NCBI GenBank assembly: GCA_002493755.1 | Contig: DKZT01000062.1 | Location: 1 to 16,466 of the forward strand | Direction of reading: 5' to 3' | Source: Ruminococcaceae bacterium UBA7067 | GTDB taxonomy: Bacteria > Bacillota > Clostridia > Oscillospirales > Acutalibacteraceae | DNA: 16,466 nt | In this document: positions 8,007 through 14,675 of the stretch, in pieces | Layout: each line of letters starts with the position of its first letter | Numbering within the stretch: the stretch's first letter is position 1 | Program-made: the position numbers and the translations under genes | Notes under the pieces: generated by a model | The model's database searches: none | The model's input: the letters and a program-made list of their open reading frames with translations, nothing else | What the model was told of the DNA's origin: nothing

Positions 8007-8032
8007 GTATGAATTGTTTTTCAGATGATAAA

Positions 8033-11000
8033 TCAAAGCTCGATTGTTCCGTCGAACACACGCTCAGCAGCACCTGTCATAAATACTGTTTCATCGGTGT
8101 AGTTAATAACAAGGTCGCCGCCCTTGAGCTTGATGGTGATGTCCTCACCCTTCGGGCAGAAGCCGTTTTCAACCGCTGCAACCGCAACAGCACAAGCACC
8201 TGTACCGCATGCCCAAGTTTCTCCGCTGCCTCTCTCCCACACTCTCATTCTGATTGTGTGGTCGTCGATAACGCTTACAAATTCTGTGTTTACTCTCTCA
8301 GGGAAGAGCGGGTCGAACTCAAACTTCGGACCTACCTTTTCAATGTCAAGACTGTCTATATCGTCCATAAACACAACGCAGTGCGGGTTGCCCATAGATA
8401 CACAGGTGATATTGTAGTCCTTGCCGTCAATAGCAACAGGCTCGTTTACAATCTTGTCCATCTCCATTGCAACAGGAATGTTCTTCGGGTCAAGCTCAGC
8501 CTTGCCCATATCAACGCGCAGGCTCTTTACCTCTTTATCCTGCTTGTAAACCGTGAGAGTCTTAATGCCGCTCAGGGTTTCAACAGACACGGTGTTCTTG
8601 CTTGTATCAACAAGGTTGTGGTCATACAGGAATTTGCCGACACAGCGGATACCGTTGCCGCACATTTTACCCTCAGAGCCGTCAAGGTTGAACATTCTCA
8701 TCTTAGCGTCTGCAACGTCTGATCTGCAGATAAGAATTATACCGTCGCCGCCGATGCCGTAGCGTCTGTCGGAAAGTCTTACGCTTAAGCCCTCGGGGTT
8801 GTTTATCATTTCGTCAAAGCAGTTGAAATAGATGTAGTCATTGCCGCAGCCGTGCATCTTTGTAAAACTGTACTTCACTTTTTCTCTCCTCATATGGTTA
8901 ATGTCAACAAGCTCTGTGTTGCTCGGTGAATATCTGCTCTTTAAGCACTCAGCAAGTGCGTTTGCCGTGTCGAGAGATGTCAAACACGGAATATTTCTCT
9001 CAACCGTCTTGCGGCGAATCTTAACGCTGTCGCGTGACGGAATTCTGCCCTTTGACGAGGTTGAGATAACATAGCTTATCTTTCCGCTTTCAATCAGCGT
9101 AAGGGTGTTTTCCTCAGCCTCGTGGATTTTATTTACAACCTGAGCCTTTATGCCGTAGGTTCTGAGCACCTCGGCTGTACCCTTGGTTGCGTAAAGCTCA
9201 AAGCCAAGCTCCTGATACTTTTTGGCGAGATCACCGATTTCACTCTTATCGGAATTTCTTACCGTTATCAGCACTCCGCCCGACTTTGTCATCTTGTAGC
9301 CTGCGCCAGTAAGACCCTTGTAAAGAGCCTCCTCAAGCGTTCCCGCCACACCGAGAACCTCGCCTGTTGACTTCATCTCAGGTCCTAAATGGTTGTCAAC
9401 ATTGATGAGCTTTTCAAACGAGAACACAGGAACCTTAACAGCAACATACGGAGATTTCTTGTAAAGACCTGTGCCGTAGCCCATATCGCTGAGCTTCTCG
9501 CCGAGCATAGCCCTTGTAGCAAGATCAACCATAGGAACGCCCGTTACCTTGCTGATATACGGGATTGTTCTTGAAGAACGTGGGTTAACCTCGATAACGT
9601 AAAGGTCGCCCTTATAGATGAGGTACTGAATATTTACAAGACCCTTTGTATTAAGCGAAAGTGCAAGATCCTTTGAGCTTTTTATTATGCGCTGTGTCAT
9701 TTCATCGCTTATATTCCATGCAGGATAAACCGCTATAGAGTCGCCCGAGTGAACTCCGGCTCTCTCGATATGCTCCATAATGCCCGGAATGAGTATGTCC
9801 TCACCGTCGCAGATTGCGTCAATTTCTATCTCAGTACCCATAAGGTACTTATCAATAAGAATCGGGTTTTCAATATTCTGCGAAAGAATAATAGCCATAT
9901 ATTCAATAATATCATCGCTGTTGTAGGCGATAATCATATTCTGACCACCGAGAACATATGACGGACGCATAAGCACAGGGTAACCGATTCTGTCGGCTAC
10001 GTCAAGAGCCTCCTCGGTTGTCATAACCGTAACACCCTGAGGACGCTTGATGTGATGCTTTTCCAGAAGCTCATCAAAACGCTCTCTGTCCTCAGCCATA
10101 TCAATGCTGTCTGCCGAAGTTCCGAGAATGTTTACACCCTGCTCGCTTAAATAGCTTGTAAGCTTGATAGCGGTCTGACCGCCGAAAGCAACTACAACGC
10201 CGTATGGCTTTTCGGTGTTGATAACGCCCATAACGTCCTCATTAGTGAGCGGCTCAAAGTAAAGCCTGTCGGCTGTGTCAAAGTCGGTTGAAACAGTTTC
10301 GGGGTTGTTGTTGACGATTACAACGTCAAAGCCTGCCTGCTTTAATGCCCATACGCAGTGAACAGACGCATAGTCAAATTCGATACCCTGACCGATTCTG
10401 ATAGGACCTGAGCCGAAAACGATAATCGTCTTTTTTCCGTCGTTTGTTTCCTCAATAAACTCTGCGGCTTCATTCTCGCTGTCAAAGGTTGAATAGAAGT
10501 AGGGTGTTTCAGCCTTGAACTCAGCGGCACAGGTGTCAACCATTTTATATACGGGAAGTGCAGGATTTTTAATCTCGCATCCGCTTATTTTCTTTATTGA
10601 TTCATCAAGGAAGCCCATATGCTTTGCCTGCATATAAAGCTCGTCCGTAAGCTCGCCCTTTGCAAGCTCGTTTTCAAGGTTGATGATATTTAAAAGCTTA
10701 TATAAGAACCACTCGTCAATCATAGTGATTTTGTGGATTTCATCGACGGTAATTCCCTTTTTGAGTGCCGAGAACACACAGAAAAGTCTTTCGTCGTCGC
10801 ATATCTCAAGACGCTTTCTGAGGTTTTCAACCGACATATTCACGAATTTCTCGTGATCCAGAGTTTTAAGAGAAATTTCAGCACCTCTTACAGCCTTCAT
10901 TATTGCCTGCTCAAAGGTTGGTGCGATTGACATAACCTCGCCTGTCGCCTTCATCTGAGTGCCAAGTGTTCTCTTTGCATATACAAATTTATCGAAAGGC

Positions 11001-12079
11001 CATTTCGGGAACTTTACAACAACGTAGTCGAGCGCAGGCTCAAAGCAAGCGTAGGTTGAACCCGTAACGGCGTTTTTGATTTCATCAAGAGTGTAGCCGA
11101 TTGCGATTTTGGCAGATACCTTTGCAATCGGATAACCAGTAGCCTTTGACGCAAGAGCCGATGAACGTGAAACTCTCGGGTTTACCTCAATTACAGCATA
11201 CTCAAAGCTTTCGGGGTTGAGTGCAAACTGGCAGTTACAGCCGCCCTCTACACCGAGAGCCGAGATAATATCGAGAGATGCGCTTCTGAGCATCTGATAC
11301 TCTTTATCAGAGAGCGTAACAGTCGGAGCGATAACGATACTGTCGCCTGTATGAACACCGACTGGGTCGAAGTTCTCCATTGAGCAGACGGTAATTACGT
11401 TGCCCTTGCTGTCGCGCATAACCTCGAACTCAATTTCCTTCCAGCCTGCGATACATCTTTCAACAAGCACCTGAGTAATAGGCGAAAGCTCCAGACCGTT
11501 TGCGGTGATTTCACGAAGCTCCTCCTCGTTGTTTACAATACCGCCGCCTGTACCGCCGAGTGTGAATGCAGGACGGATTATAACAGGGTAGCCGATTTCC
11601 TTTGCAAATTCAACGGCGCTCTCAACGTCGTTTACAACCTTTGACGGGATAACAGGCTGACCGATGGACTCCATTGTGTCCTTGAACATCTGCCTGTCCT
11701 CAGCCTTGTCGATTGTTTCGGGGTTTGCACCGAGCAGGCGAACTCCCTCCTTTTCAAGGAAGCCCTCCTTTGCAAGCTGCATTGAAAGAGTAAGTCCTGT
11801 CTGACCGCCGAGCGTAGAGAGAAGACTGTCGGGCTTTTCTTTCTTTATAATTCTTTTAACTGTTTCAAGATTAAGCGGCTCGATATAAATCTTGTCTGCC
11901 ATTGCGTTGTCGGTCATTATTGTAGCAGGGTTTGAGTTGATGAGAATTACCTCAAGACCCTCTTCCTTGAGCGCACGGCAAGCCTGTGTTCCTGCGTAGT
12001 CAAATTCGGCAGCCTGTCCGATAACAATAGGACCCGAGCCGATTACCATTACACGTTTAATATCCTTATTAAGTGGCAT
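8033..12079 (-). CDS. carB-dapF: Carbamoyl-phosphate synthase large subunit fused to diaminopimelate epimerase
   Basis: One uninterrupted frame of 1348 residues joins two complete enzymes. Residues 1-1062 are CarB: first ATP-grasp half (GSGPIVIGQAAEFDYAG 14-30, IIRPAFTLGGTGGG 167-180, VNPRVSRSSALASKATGYP 299-317), a linker domain (about 405-545), second half (GSGPIRIGQGIEFDY 556-570, MRPSYVLGGQNM 704-715, VNPRSSRTIP 831-840) and the C-terminal allosteric MGS domain (about 935-1055; TKGTAE 965-970). From V1068 to the end are 281 residues of DapF, the normal full length: TKMHGCGND (1073-1081), MCGNGIRC with catalytic C1140, and WACGTGAC with catalytic C1291. CarB makes carbamoyl phosphate; DapF turns LL-DAP into meso-DAP. 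No linker beyond about five residues (MRREK) is visible, and those codons contain a ribosome binding site. An AAAGGA site precedes the CarB ATG, 60 bases after carA. A sequence error removing a stop at the joint cannot be excluded, but both flanking frames are good. Confidence 0.93.
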   Translation of the reverse strand: MPLNKDIKRVMVIGSGPIVIGQAAEFDYAGTQACRALKEEGLEVILINSNPATIMTDNAMADKIYIEPLNLETVKRIIKKEKPDSLLSTLGGQTGLTLSMQLAKEGFLEKEGVRLLGANPETIDKAEDRQMFKDTMESIGQPVIPSKVVNDVESAVEFAKEIGYPVIIRPAFTLGGTGGGIVNNEEELREITANGLELSPITQVLVERCIAGWKEIEFEVMRDSKGNVITVCSMENFDPVGVHTGDSIVIAPTVTLSDKEYQMLRSASLDIISALGVEGGCNCQFALNPESFEYAVIEVNPRVSRSSALASKATGYPIAKVSAKIAIGYTLDEIKNAVTGSTYACFEPALDYVVVKFPKWPFDKFVYAKRTLGTQMKATGEVMSIAPTFEQAIMKAVRGAEISLKTLDHEKFVNMSVENLRKRLEICDDERLFCVFSALKKGITVDEIHKITMIDEWFLYKLLNIINLENELAKGELTDELYMQAKHMGFLDESIKKISGCEIKNPALPVYKMVDTCAAEFKAETPYFYSTFDSENEAAEFIEETNDGKKTIIVFGSGPIRIGQGIEFDYASVHCVWALKQAGFDVVIVNNNPETVSTDFDTADRLYFEPLTNEDVMGVINTEKPYGVVVAFGGQTAIKLTSYLSEQGVNILGTSADSIDMAEDRERFDELLEKHHIKRPQGVTVMTTEEALDVADRIGYPVLMRPSYVLGGQNMIIAYNSDDIIEYMAIILSQNIENPILIDKYLMGTEIEIDAICDGEDILIPGIMEHIERAGVHSGDSIAVYPAWNISDEMTQRIIKSSKDLALSLNTKGLVNIQYLIYKGDLYVIEVNPRSSRTIPYISKVTGVPMVDLATRAMLGEKLSDMGYGTGLYKKSPYVAVKVPVFSFEKLINVDNHLGPEMKSTGEVLGVAGTLEEALYKGLTGAGYKMTKSGGVLITVRNSDKSEIGDLAKKYQELGFELYATKGTAEVLRTYGIKAQVVNKIHEAEENTLTLIESGKISYVISTSSKGRIPSRDSVKIRRKTVERNIPCLTSLDTANALAECLKSRYSPSNTELVDINHMRREKVKYSFTKMHGCGNDYIYFNCFDEMINNPEGLSVRLSDRRYGIGGDGIILICRSDVADAKMRMFNLDGSEGKMCGNGIRCVGKFLYDHNLVDTSKNTVSVETLSGIKTLTVYKQDKEVKSLRVDMGKAELDPKNIPVAMEMDKIVNEPVAIDGKDYNITCVSMGNPHCVVFMDDIDSLDIEKVGPKFEFDPLFPERVNTEFVSVIDDHTIRMRVWERGSGETWACGTGACAVAVAAVENGFCPKGEDITIKLKGGDLVINYTDETVFMTGAAERVFDGTIEL
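8876..8891 (-). promoter_or_regulatory. Internal ribosome binding site and GTG start for dapF inside the fusion
   Basis: On the minus strand GAGGAG (8891-8886) stands 7 bases before an in-frame GTG (8878-8876), giving an optimal Shine-Dalgarno arrangement exactly where a separate DapF would begin (VKYSFTKMHG). An ATG (8893-8891) in the same frame overlaps the site. The element could allow a free 281-residue DapF to be made besides the fusion, or it may be a relic of formerly separate genes. The sequence is clear; its use in the cell is inferred. Confidence 0.65.
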
Positions 12080-12139
12080 TTGTTACATTCCTTTCAAAAG
12101 ACGTAATATATCAATATTTTGTTTTATCACAATTTAAAA

Positions 12140-13213
12140 TTATTTCTCCATCATTGAAATGAATTTATCAAACAGGAACGAAGTGTCAAGAGGACCGCCG
12201 CAAGCCTCGGGATGGAACTGCACCGAGAAGGCAGGCATATCCGTATAGCGAACACCCTCGCAGGTTCCGTCGTTGCCGTTTCTGAAGCTCTCAACAGCGT
12301 TTTCGGGAAGAGTTTCACTCATTACCGCATAGCCGTGATTCTGGCTTGTGATATAAACCCTGCCTGTTTCAACCTCGGTTGCCGGCTGGTTTGCTCCTCT
12401 GTGTCCGTACTTGAGCTTATGAGTTTTTGCACCCTGCGACATAGCCAGAAGCTGATGACCAAGGCAGATTCCGAAGGTCGGCAGCTTTTTCTCACAAAGC
12501 TTCTTAAGCTCCTCGATTATTCCGGTATTCTCCTGCGGATCTCCCGGTCCGTTTGAAAGCATTATGCCGTCCGGGTTAAGGGCGAGAATTTCGTCAGCCG
12601 TTGTGCCAGCCGGAACGATTGTAACATTGCAGCCACGCTTTACAAGCTCTCGTGCAATATTGCCCTTTGCGCCGAAGTCCCACAAAACAACATTGTGCTT
12701 CGGATTTTCCGACTTAAGCTCCTCTCTCTCGCTCTGAGTTACCGAGGAAACAGCGTTTGTTACTCTGTAGCCCTTTATCTCCTCAATATCGCTTTCAAGA
12801 TTATCGAGAGTATAGGTCACCTTGCAGTTCATTACACCGTATTCACGTACAATTCTTGTAATTGCTCTTGTGTCAAGATTGTAAATTCCCGGTATGCCCT
12901 CATTCTTTAAAAAAGTGTCAAGCAGACCCTCACAACGGAAGTTGGAAGGCTCTTGACACCTGTTTCTTACGATATATGCTTTAAGCGCAGGATGTTTGCT
13001 CTCAAAATCAGAGGGAATAACCCCGTAGTTTCCGATTAAAGGGAACGTCTGAATAACTACCTGACCGTAGTAGCTGGGGTCAGTTAGTGTTTCAAGGTAT
13101 CCTGTCATAGCGGTTGTAAAAACAAGCTCGCCAACAGCCTCTTTTTCGGCACCGAAGGCAATGCCCTCAAAGGCTTTGCCGTTTTCGAGTATCAGATATG
13201 CCTTTTGGCTCAT
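12140..13213 (-). CDS. carA: Carbamoyl-phosphate synthase small (glutaminase) subunit
   Basis: CarA hydrolyses glutamine and passes ammonia to CarB. The 357-residue protein has the N-terminal CarA domain (about 1-150; GEAVFTTAMTGYLETLTDPSY-like region at 28-48) and a class I amidotransferase domain with DFGAKGN (179-185), SNGPGDP (220-226), nucleophile C250 in GICLGHQ and H334/E336 in VQFHPEA, so it is catalytically complete. I place the start at the ATG at 13213 (MSQKAYLILENG). A GTG six codons upstream overlaps the AAAGGA ribosome binding site that serves this ATG and is therefore unlikely. It lies 35 bases after the ANTAR gene and 60 before carB, in the usual carA-carB order. It serves pyrimidine and arginine synthesis; the window holds no other pyr or arg gene except pyrG. 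Confidence 0.96.
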   Translation of the reverse strand: MSQKAYLILENGKAFEGIAFGAEKEAVGELVFTTAMTGYLETLTDPSYYGQVVIQTFPLIGNYGVIPSDFESKHPALKAYIVRNRCQEPSNFRCEGLLDTFLKNEGIPGIYNLDTRAITRIVREYGVMNCKVTYTLDNLESDIEEIKGYRVTNAVSSVTQSEREELKSENPKHNVVLWDFGAKGNIARELVKRGCNVTIVPAGTTADEILALNPDGIMLSNGPGDPQENTGIIEELKKLCEKKLPTFGICLGHQLLAMSQGAKTHKLKYGHRGANQPATEVETGRVYITSQNHGYAVMSETLPENAVESFRNGNDGTCEGVRYTDMPAFSVQFHPEACGGPLDTSFLFDKFISMMEK

Positions 13214-13248
13214 ACAATCAATTCCTTTCACAAAACTTAAGTTATAGC

Positions 13249-13818
13249 TTAAAGCTCATATGTGCTCAGCACTCTCTGCGCCACCTGAAGTCGGCTTATG
13301 CGCATATCCATCGCCTGCTTTTCAATGTAGCGGTGTGCCTGCTGCTCGCTCATTGTAAGGCACTGCATAAGAGTACATTTAGCACGGTTGATTATTTTCA
13401 TCTCCTCAACCTGATGCTTCAGCTTGAGATTCTCACTCTCAAGATTCAGCAGTCGGTTTTTGGAAATTTCCCAGATTCTCAGGCATTGATGAAACGCAGC
13501 GCGATTAACAGGCTTCTGCACCGCAAACACTCCATTTTCTTCAACGCCGTCACGGCATTTTTCGTAAACATCGCTTTTCATCAGCACAAAAACACCGGAA
13601 TGAGAATTTTTAGCAAGCTCGACGGACAAATCAATTCCGCCGCTGTCCTGAATAGGCGTATTGATAACAATAATATCAAAATCACGCTCACGCACAGCCG
13701 ACCTCGCCTGCTGAACGCTGAAAACCGAGCTGACGTCGTGATAATGCTCACCGCGCATAAGCTCCACAAGCGGAGCGGCGACTTCATCTGATTTCGATAT
13801 TACCAAAACGCTTTTCAT
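13249..13818 (-). CDS. ANTAR-domain RNA-binding antiterminator with degenerate receiver
   Basis: This 189-residue protein has an N-terminal receiver-like domain (about 1-115), a coiled-coil linker (about 117-140, LLNLESENLKLKHQVEEM) and a C-terminal ANTAR domain (about 141-187) with INRAKCTLMQ, MSEQQAHRYIEKQAMD and the closing RLQVAQRVL. ANTAR proteins (AmiR, NasR, EutV) bind paired RNA stem-loops and prevent transcription termination, often in nitrogen metabolism. In the receiver, the phospho-acceptor aspartate is replaced by N53 (IVINTPI) and the N-terminal acidic pair is lost (ISKSDE), although K102-P103 remains. Phosphorylation is therefore unlikely, and control may be by ligand or partner. 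I prefer the ATG at 13818 (MKSVLVISK), which has GGTG six bases before it, over ATGs at 13830 and 13833. It heads the carA operon, so it may regulate that operon or distant nitrogen genes. Confidence 0.9.
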   Translation of the reverse strand: MKSVLVISKSDEVAAPLVELMRGEHYHDVSSVFSVQQARSAVRERDFDIIVINTPIQDSGGIDLSVELAKNSHSGVFVLMKSDVYEKCRDGVEENGVFAVQKPVNRAAFHQCLRIWEISKNRLLNLESENLKLKHQVEEMKIINRAKCTLMQCLTMSEQQAHRYIEKQAMDMRISRLQVAQRVLSTYEL

Positions 13819-13836
13819 AACTATCACCATCATAAT

Positions 13837-13865
13837 ATTTTAACTGAAATCACGAAAAAAATCAA
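13837..13865 (-). promoter_or_regulatory. Possible promoter of the ANTAR-carA operon
   Basis: On the minus strand TTGATT (13865-13860) and TAAAAT (13842-13837) are spaced by 17 bases. A start near 13830 would leave a very short leader before the ATG at 13818. The region is very AT-rich, so chance matches are likely. A rival pair (TTGTTA, TGATAT) lies slightly upstream and would give a longer leader. Confidence 0.35.
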
Positions 13866-13930
13866 TAAAAAATTTCGACACAATATCAGACATTATTCGT
13901 GAAATTTAACAAGGTGAACGTCATAAAAAT

Positions 13931-13951
13931 GTTAACAAAAAATTTGTTGAC
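13931..13951. promoter_or_regulatory. Inverted repeat overlapping the lipoprotein promoter, possible operator
   Basis: GTTAACAAA (13931-13939) and TTTGTTGAC (13943-13951) form a near-perfect 9-base inverted repeat (8 of 9 pairs) around AAA. The right arm runs into the TTGACA -35 box of the plus-strand lipoprotein gene. A dimeric regulator bound here would block that promoter and could also affect the divergent ANTAR-carA operon. In AT-rich DNA such a palindrome may also arise by chance. Confidence 0.4.
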
Positions 13952-13975
13952 ATAATTTAAGCTTAAATATACTAT
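13947..13975 (+). promoter_or_regulatory. Promoter of the lipoprotein gene
   Basis: A consensus TTGACA (13947-13952) is followed by overlapping -10 candidates: TACTAT (13970-13975, spacing 17) and TATACT (13968-13973, spacing 15, closer to consensus). The start codon is 35 bases further on, with AGGAG at 13998-14002. The perfect -35 box makes a promoter likely; the exact -10 is uncertain. Confidence 0.7.
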
Positions 13976-14010
13976 AAAATAAACATAACTCACACATAGG
14001 AGCGAATAAA

Positions 14011-14382
14011 ATGAAACCTATAAAAATTTTCAAAGCCTTTTTTCCTACCCTGCTTTTATGCCTGACAATAGTCGGCTGCTCAAACACACAATCACAGCCG
14101 CCGTCACAGCTTATACTCGGAAACTGGGAATACCGCAGCCAGAGCTGGTGCGAATTTTACGATGACAGCACCTGCTTAATAGGCGGAATGGCAGGAGAAT
14201 ATAAAATAAAGGATGACAATTCGATAACGCTGAATGTTCACGGCAGTGAGGATAAGCTTGAGTTTGCCTGGGCAGGCGGCGAAGATAAGGTTGACTTTGA
14301 GCACTGGTATGTCACCGAGGACACTCTGTATATCAACGGTATGCAGTACCCTAAAGCGACTTCGTCGCAGAGTGAAGAGTAA
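14011..14382 (+). CDS. Small secreted lipoprotein of unknown function
   Basis: This is the only plus-strand gene in the window. The 123-residue product has a basic N-terminus, a hydrophobic stretch (9-21) and a lipobox IVGC with C23, so it should be lipid-anchored on the outer face of the membrane after signal peptidase II cleavage. The mature part has LGNWEYRSQSWCEFYDDSTC (36-55) followed by strand-like segments, resembling small lipocalin-like or DUF-type folds that begin with a G-x-W motif. I do not recognise a named family. AGGAG stands 8 bases before the ATG, and a TTGACA promoter lies upstream. The last codons (ATSSQSEE) are made of a GCGAC/GTCGC hairpin and AGAGTGA-type heptamers that continue into the element behind the gene, so the C-terminus may derive from repeat DNA. 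Confidence 0.82.
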   Translation: MKPIKIFKAFFPTLLLCLTIVGCSNTQSQPPSQLILGNWEYRSQSWCEFYDDSTCLIGGMAGEYKIKDDNSITLNVHGSEDKLEFAWAGGEDKVDFEHWYVTEDTLYINGMQYPKATSSQSEE

Positions 14383-14399
14383 AGAGTGGAGAGTGGAGA
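14369..14399. repeat. Tandem heptamer AGAGTRR, four units
   Basis: AGAGTGA, AGAGTAA, AGAGTGG and AGAGTGG follow directly, with a partial fifth unit AGA. The first two units encode the end of the lipoprotein and its TAA stop. The last two form the left terminal inverted repeat of the element that follows. Confidence 0.8.
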
Positions 14400-14422
14400 T
14401 TCGGAATTCGGAATTCGGAATT
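14399..14422. repeat. Tandem heptamer ATTCGGA, three units
   Basis: Three perfect ATTCGGA units (14399-14405, 14406-14412, 14413-14419) and a partial ATT lie just inside the left terminal inverted repeat. As in the neighbouring AGAGTGG array the unit length is seven, which suggests the same slippage-prone origin. Confidence 0.85.
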
Positions 14423-14452
14423 AAAGAATACTCGCAACAAGGCTGATAGTCC

Positions 14453-14571
14453 GTAGGGAACGGTCTTGACCGTTCCGGGAGGATAGGCATATTTACTGCT
14501 ATGCTCTACAAAATCAGAATAGATTATAACACTCTGCGTTTCGAACCGGAACAGGCAAGCCAGTTCCCTAC
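14453..14571. repeat. Nested inverted repeats in the core of the element
   Basis: GTAGGGAAC (14453-14461) and GTTCCCTAC (14563-14571) are perfect complements. Within the left side, GGAACGGTC and GACCGTTCC form a 9-bp hairpin with a TT loop (14457-14476), so the left arm can pair locally or over distance. The outer AACAAGG/CCTTGTT pair extends the long-range pairing. Confidence 0.75.
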
Positions 14572-14584
14572 AACCTTGTTACAA

Positions 14585-14675
14585 GTAAATTCTTAAATCA
14601 AAGAGCCGCTTGCGGCGACACCTTAACATTTGCCGAAGGGATTTATTTCATTGATGTGCGGCGCAGCTGCACATC
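14585..14675 (+). repeat. Multi-hairpin interspersed repeat, copy B
   Basis: This plus-strand copy aligns with the minus strand of 1-113: GTAAATT, AAAGA, a GC hairpin, GACA, the shared 14-mer CCTTAACATTTGCC (14621-14634) and ATTTCAT (14644-14650 region). The hairpin arms are GCCGC/GCGGC here and GCAGC/GCTGC in copy A, one A-T to C-G compensatory change with the pairing kept. A second stem, GATGTGCGGC/GCTGCACATC (14653-14662, 14666-14675), abuts the right terminal repeat. Confidence 0.7.

Noticed and set aside
7944..8032. Riboswitch or pyrG attenuator in the gap before pyrG
   Set aside because: Only one hairpin is seen, with no U-run, no alternative pairing and no known aptamer motif.
8009..8722. 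Long plus-strand open frame of 237 codons opposite the DapF part
   Set aside because: It runs antisense to a clearly conserved enzyme, has no recognisable domain or good ribosome site, and reflects codon bias of the opposite strand.
12080..12139. Internal promoter (TTGTGA, TATATT, spacing 16) before carB
   Set aside because: The gap is AT-rich, the boxes are weak and carA-carB are normally co-transcribed; chance is a sufficient explanation.
13214..13231. Upstream GTG start for carA
   Set aside because: It would place the Shine-Dalgarno sequence of the better ATG start inside the coding region and has no good site of its own.
13214..13248. Tandem ANTAR-target stem-loops in front of carA
   Set aside because: The gap is only 35 bases and contains just the ribosome binding site; the ANTAR leader also shows no convincing paired hexaloops with a terminator.
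13198..13791. Plus-strand open frame of 197 codons opposite the ANTAR gene
   Set aside because: The minus-strand frame has receiver and ANTAR motifs; the plus-strand product shows none.
14369..14422. CRISPR-like tandem array
   Set aside because: Units are seven bases and directly adjacent without spacers, and no cas gene is present.
14176..14490. Minus-strand open frame of 104 codons over the lipoprotein and the repeat element
   Set aside because: It crosses terminal repeats and heptamer arrays, lacks a ribosome site and conflicts with the supported lipoprotein gene.
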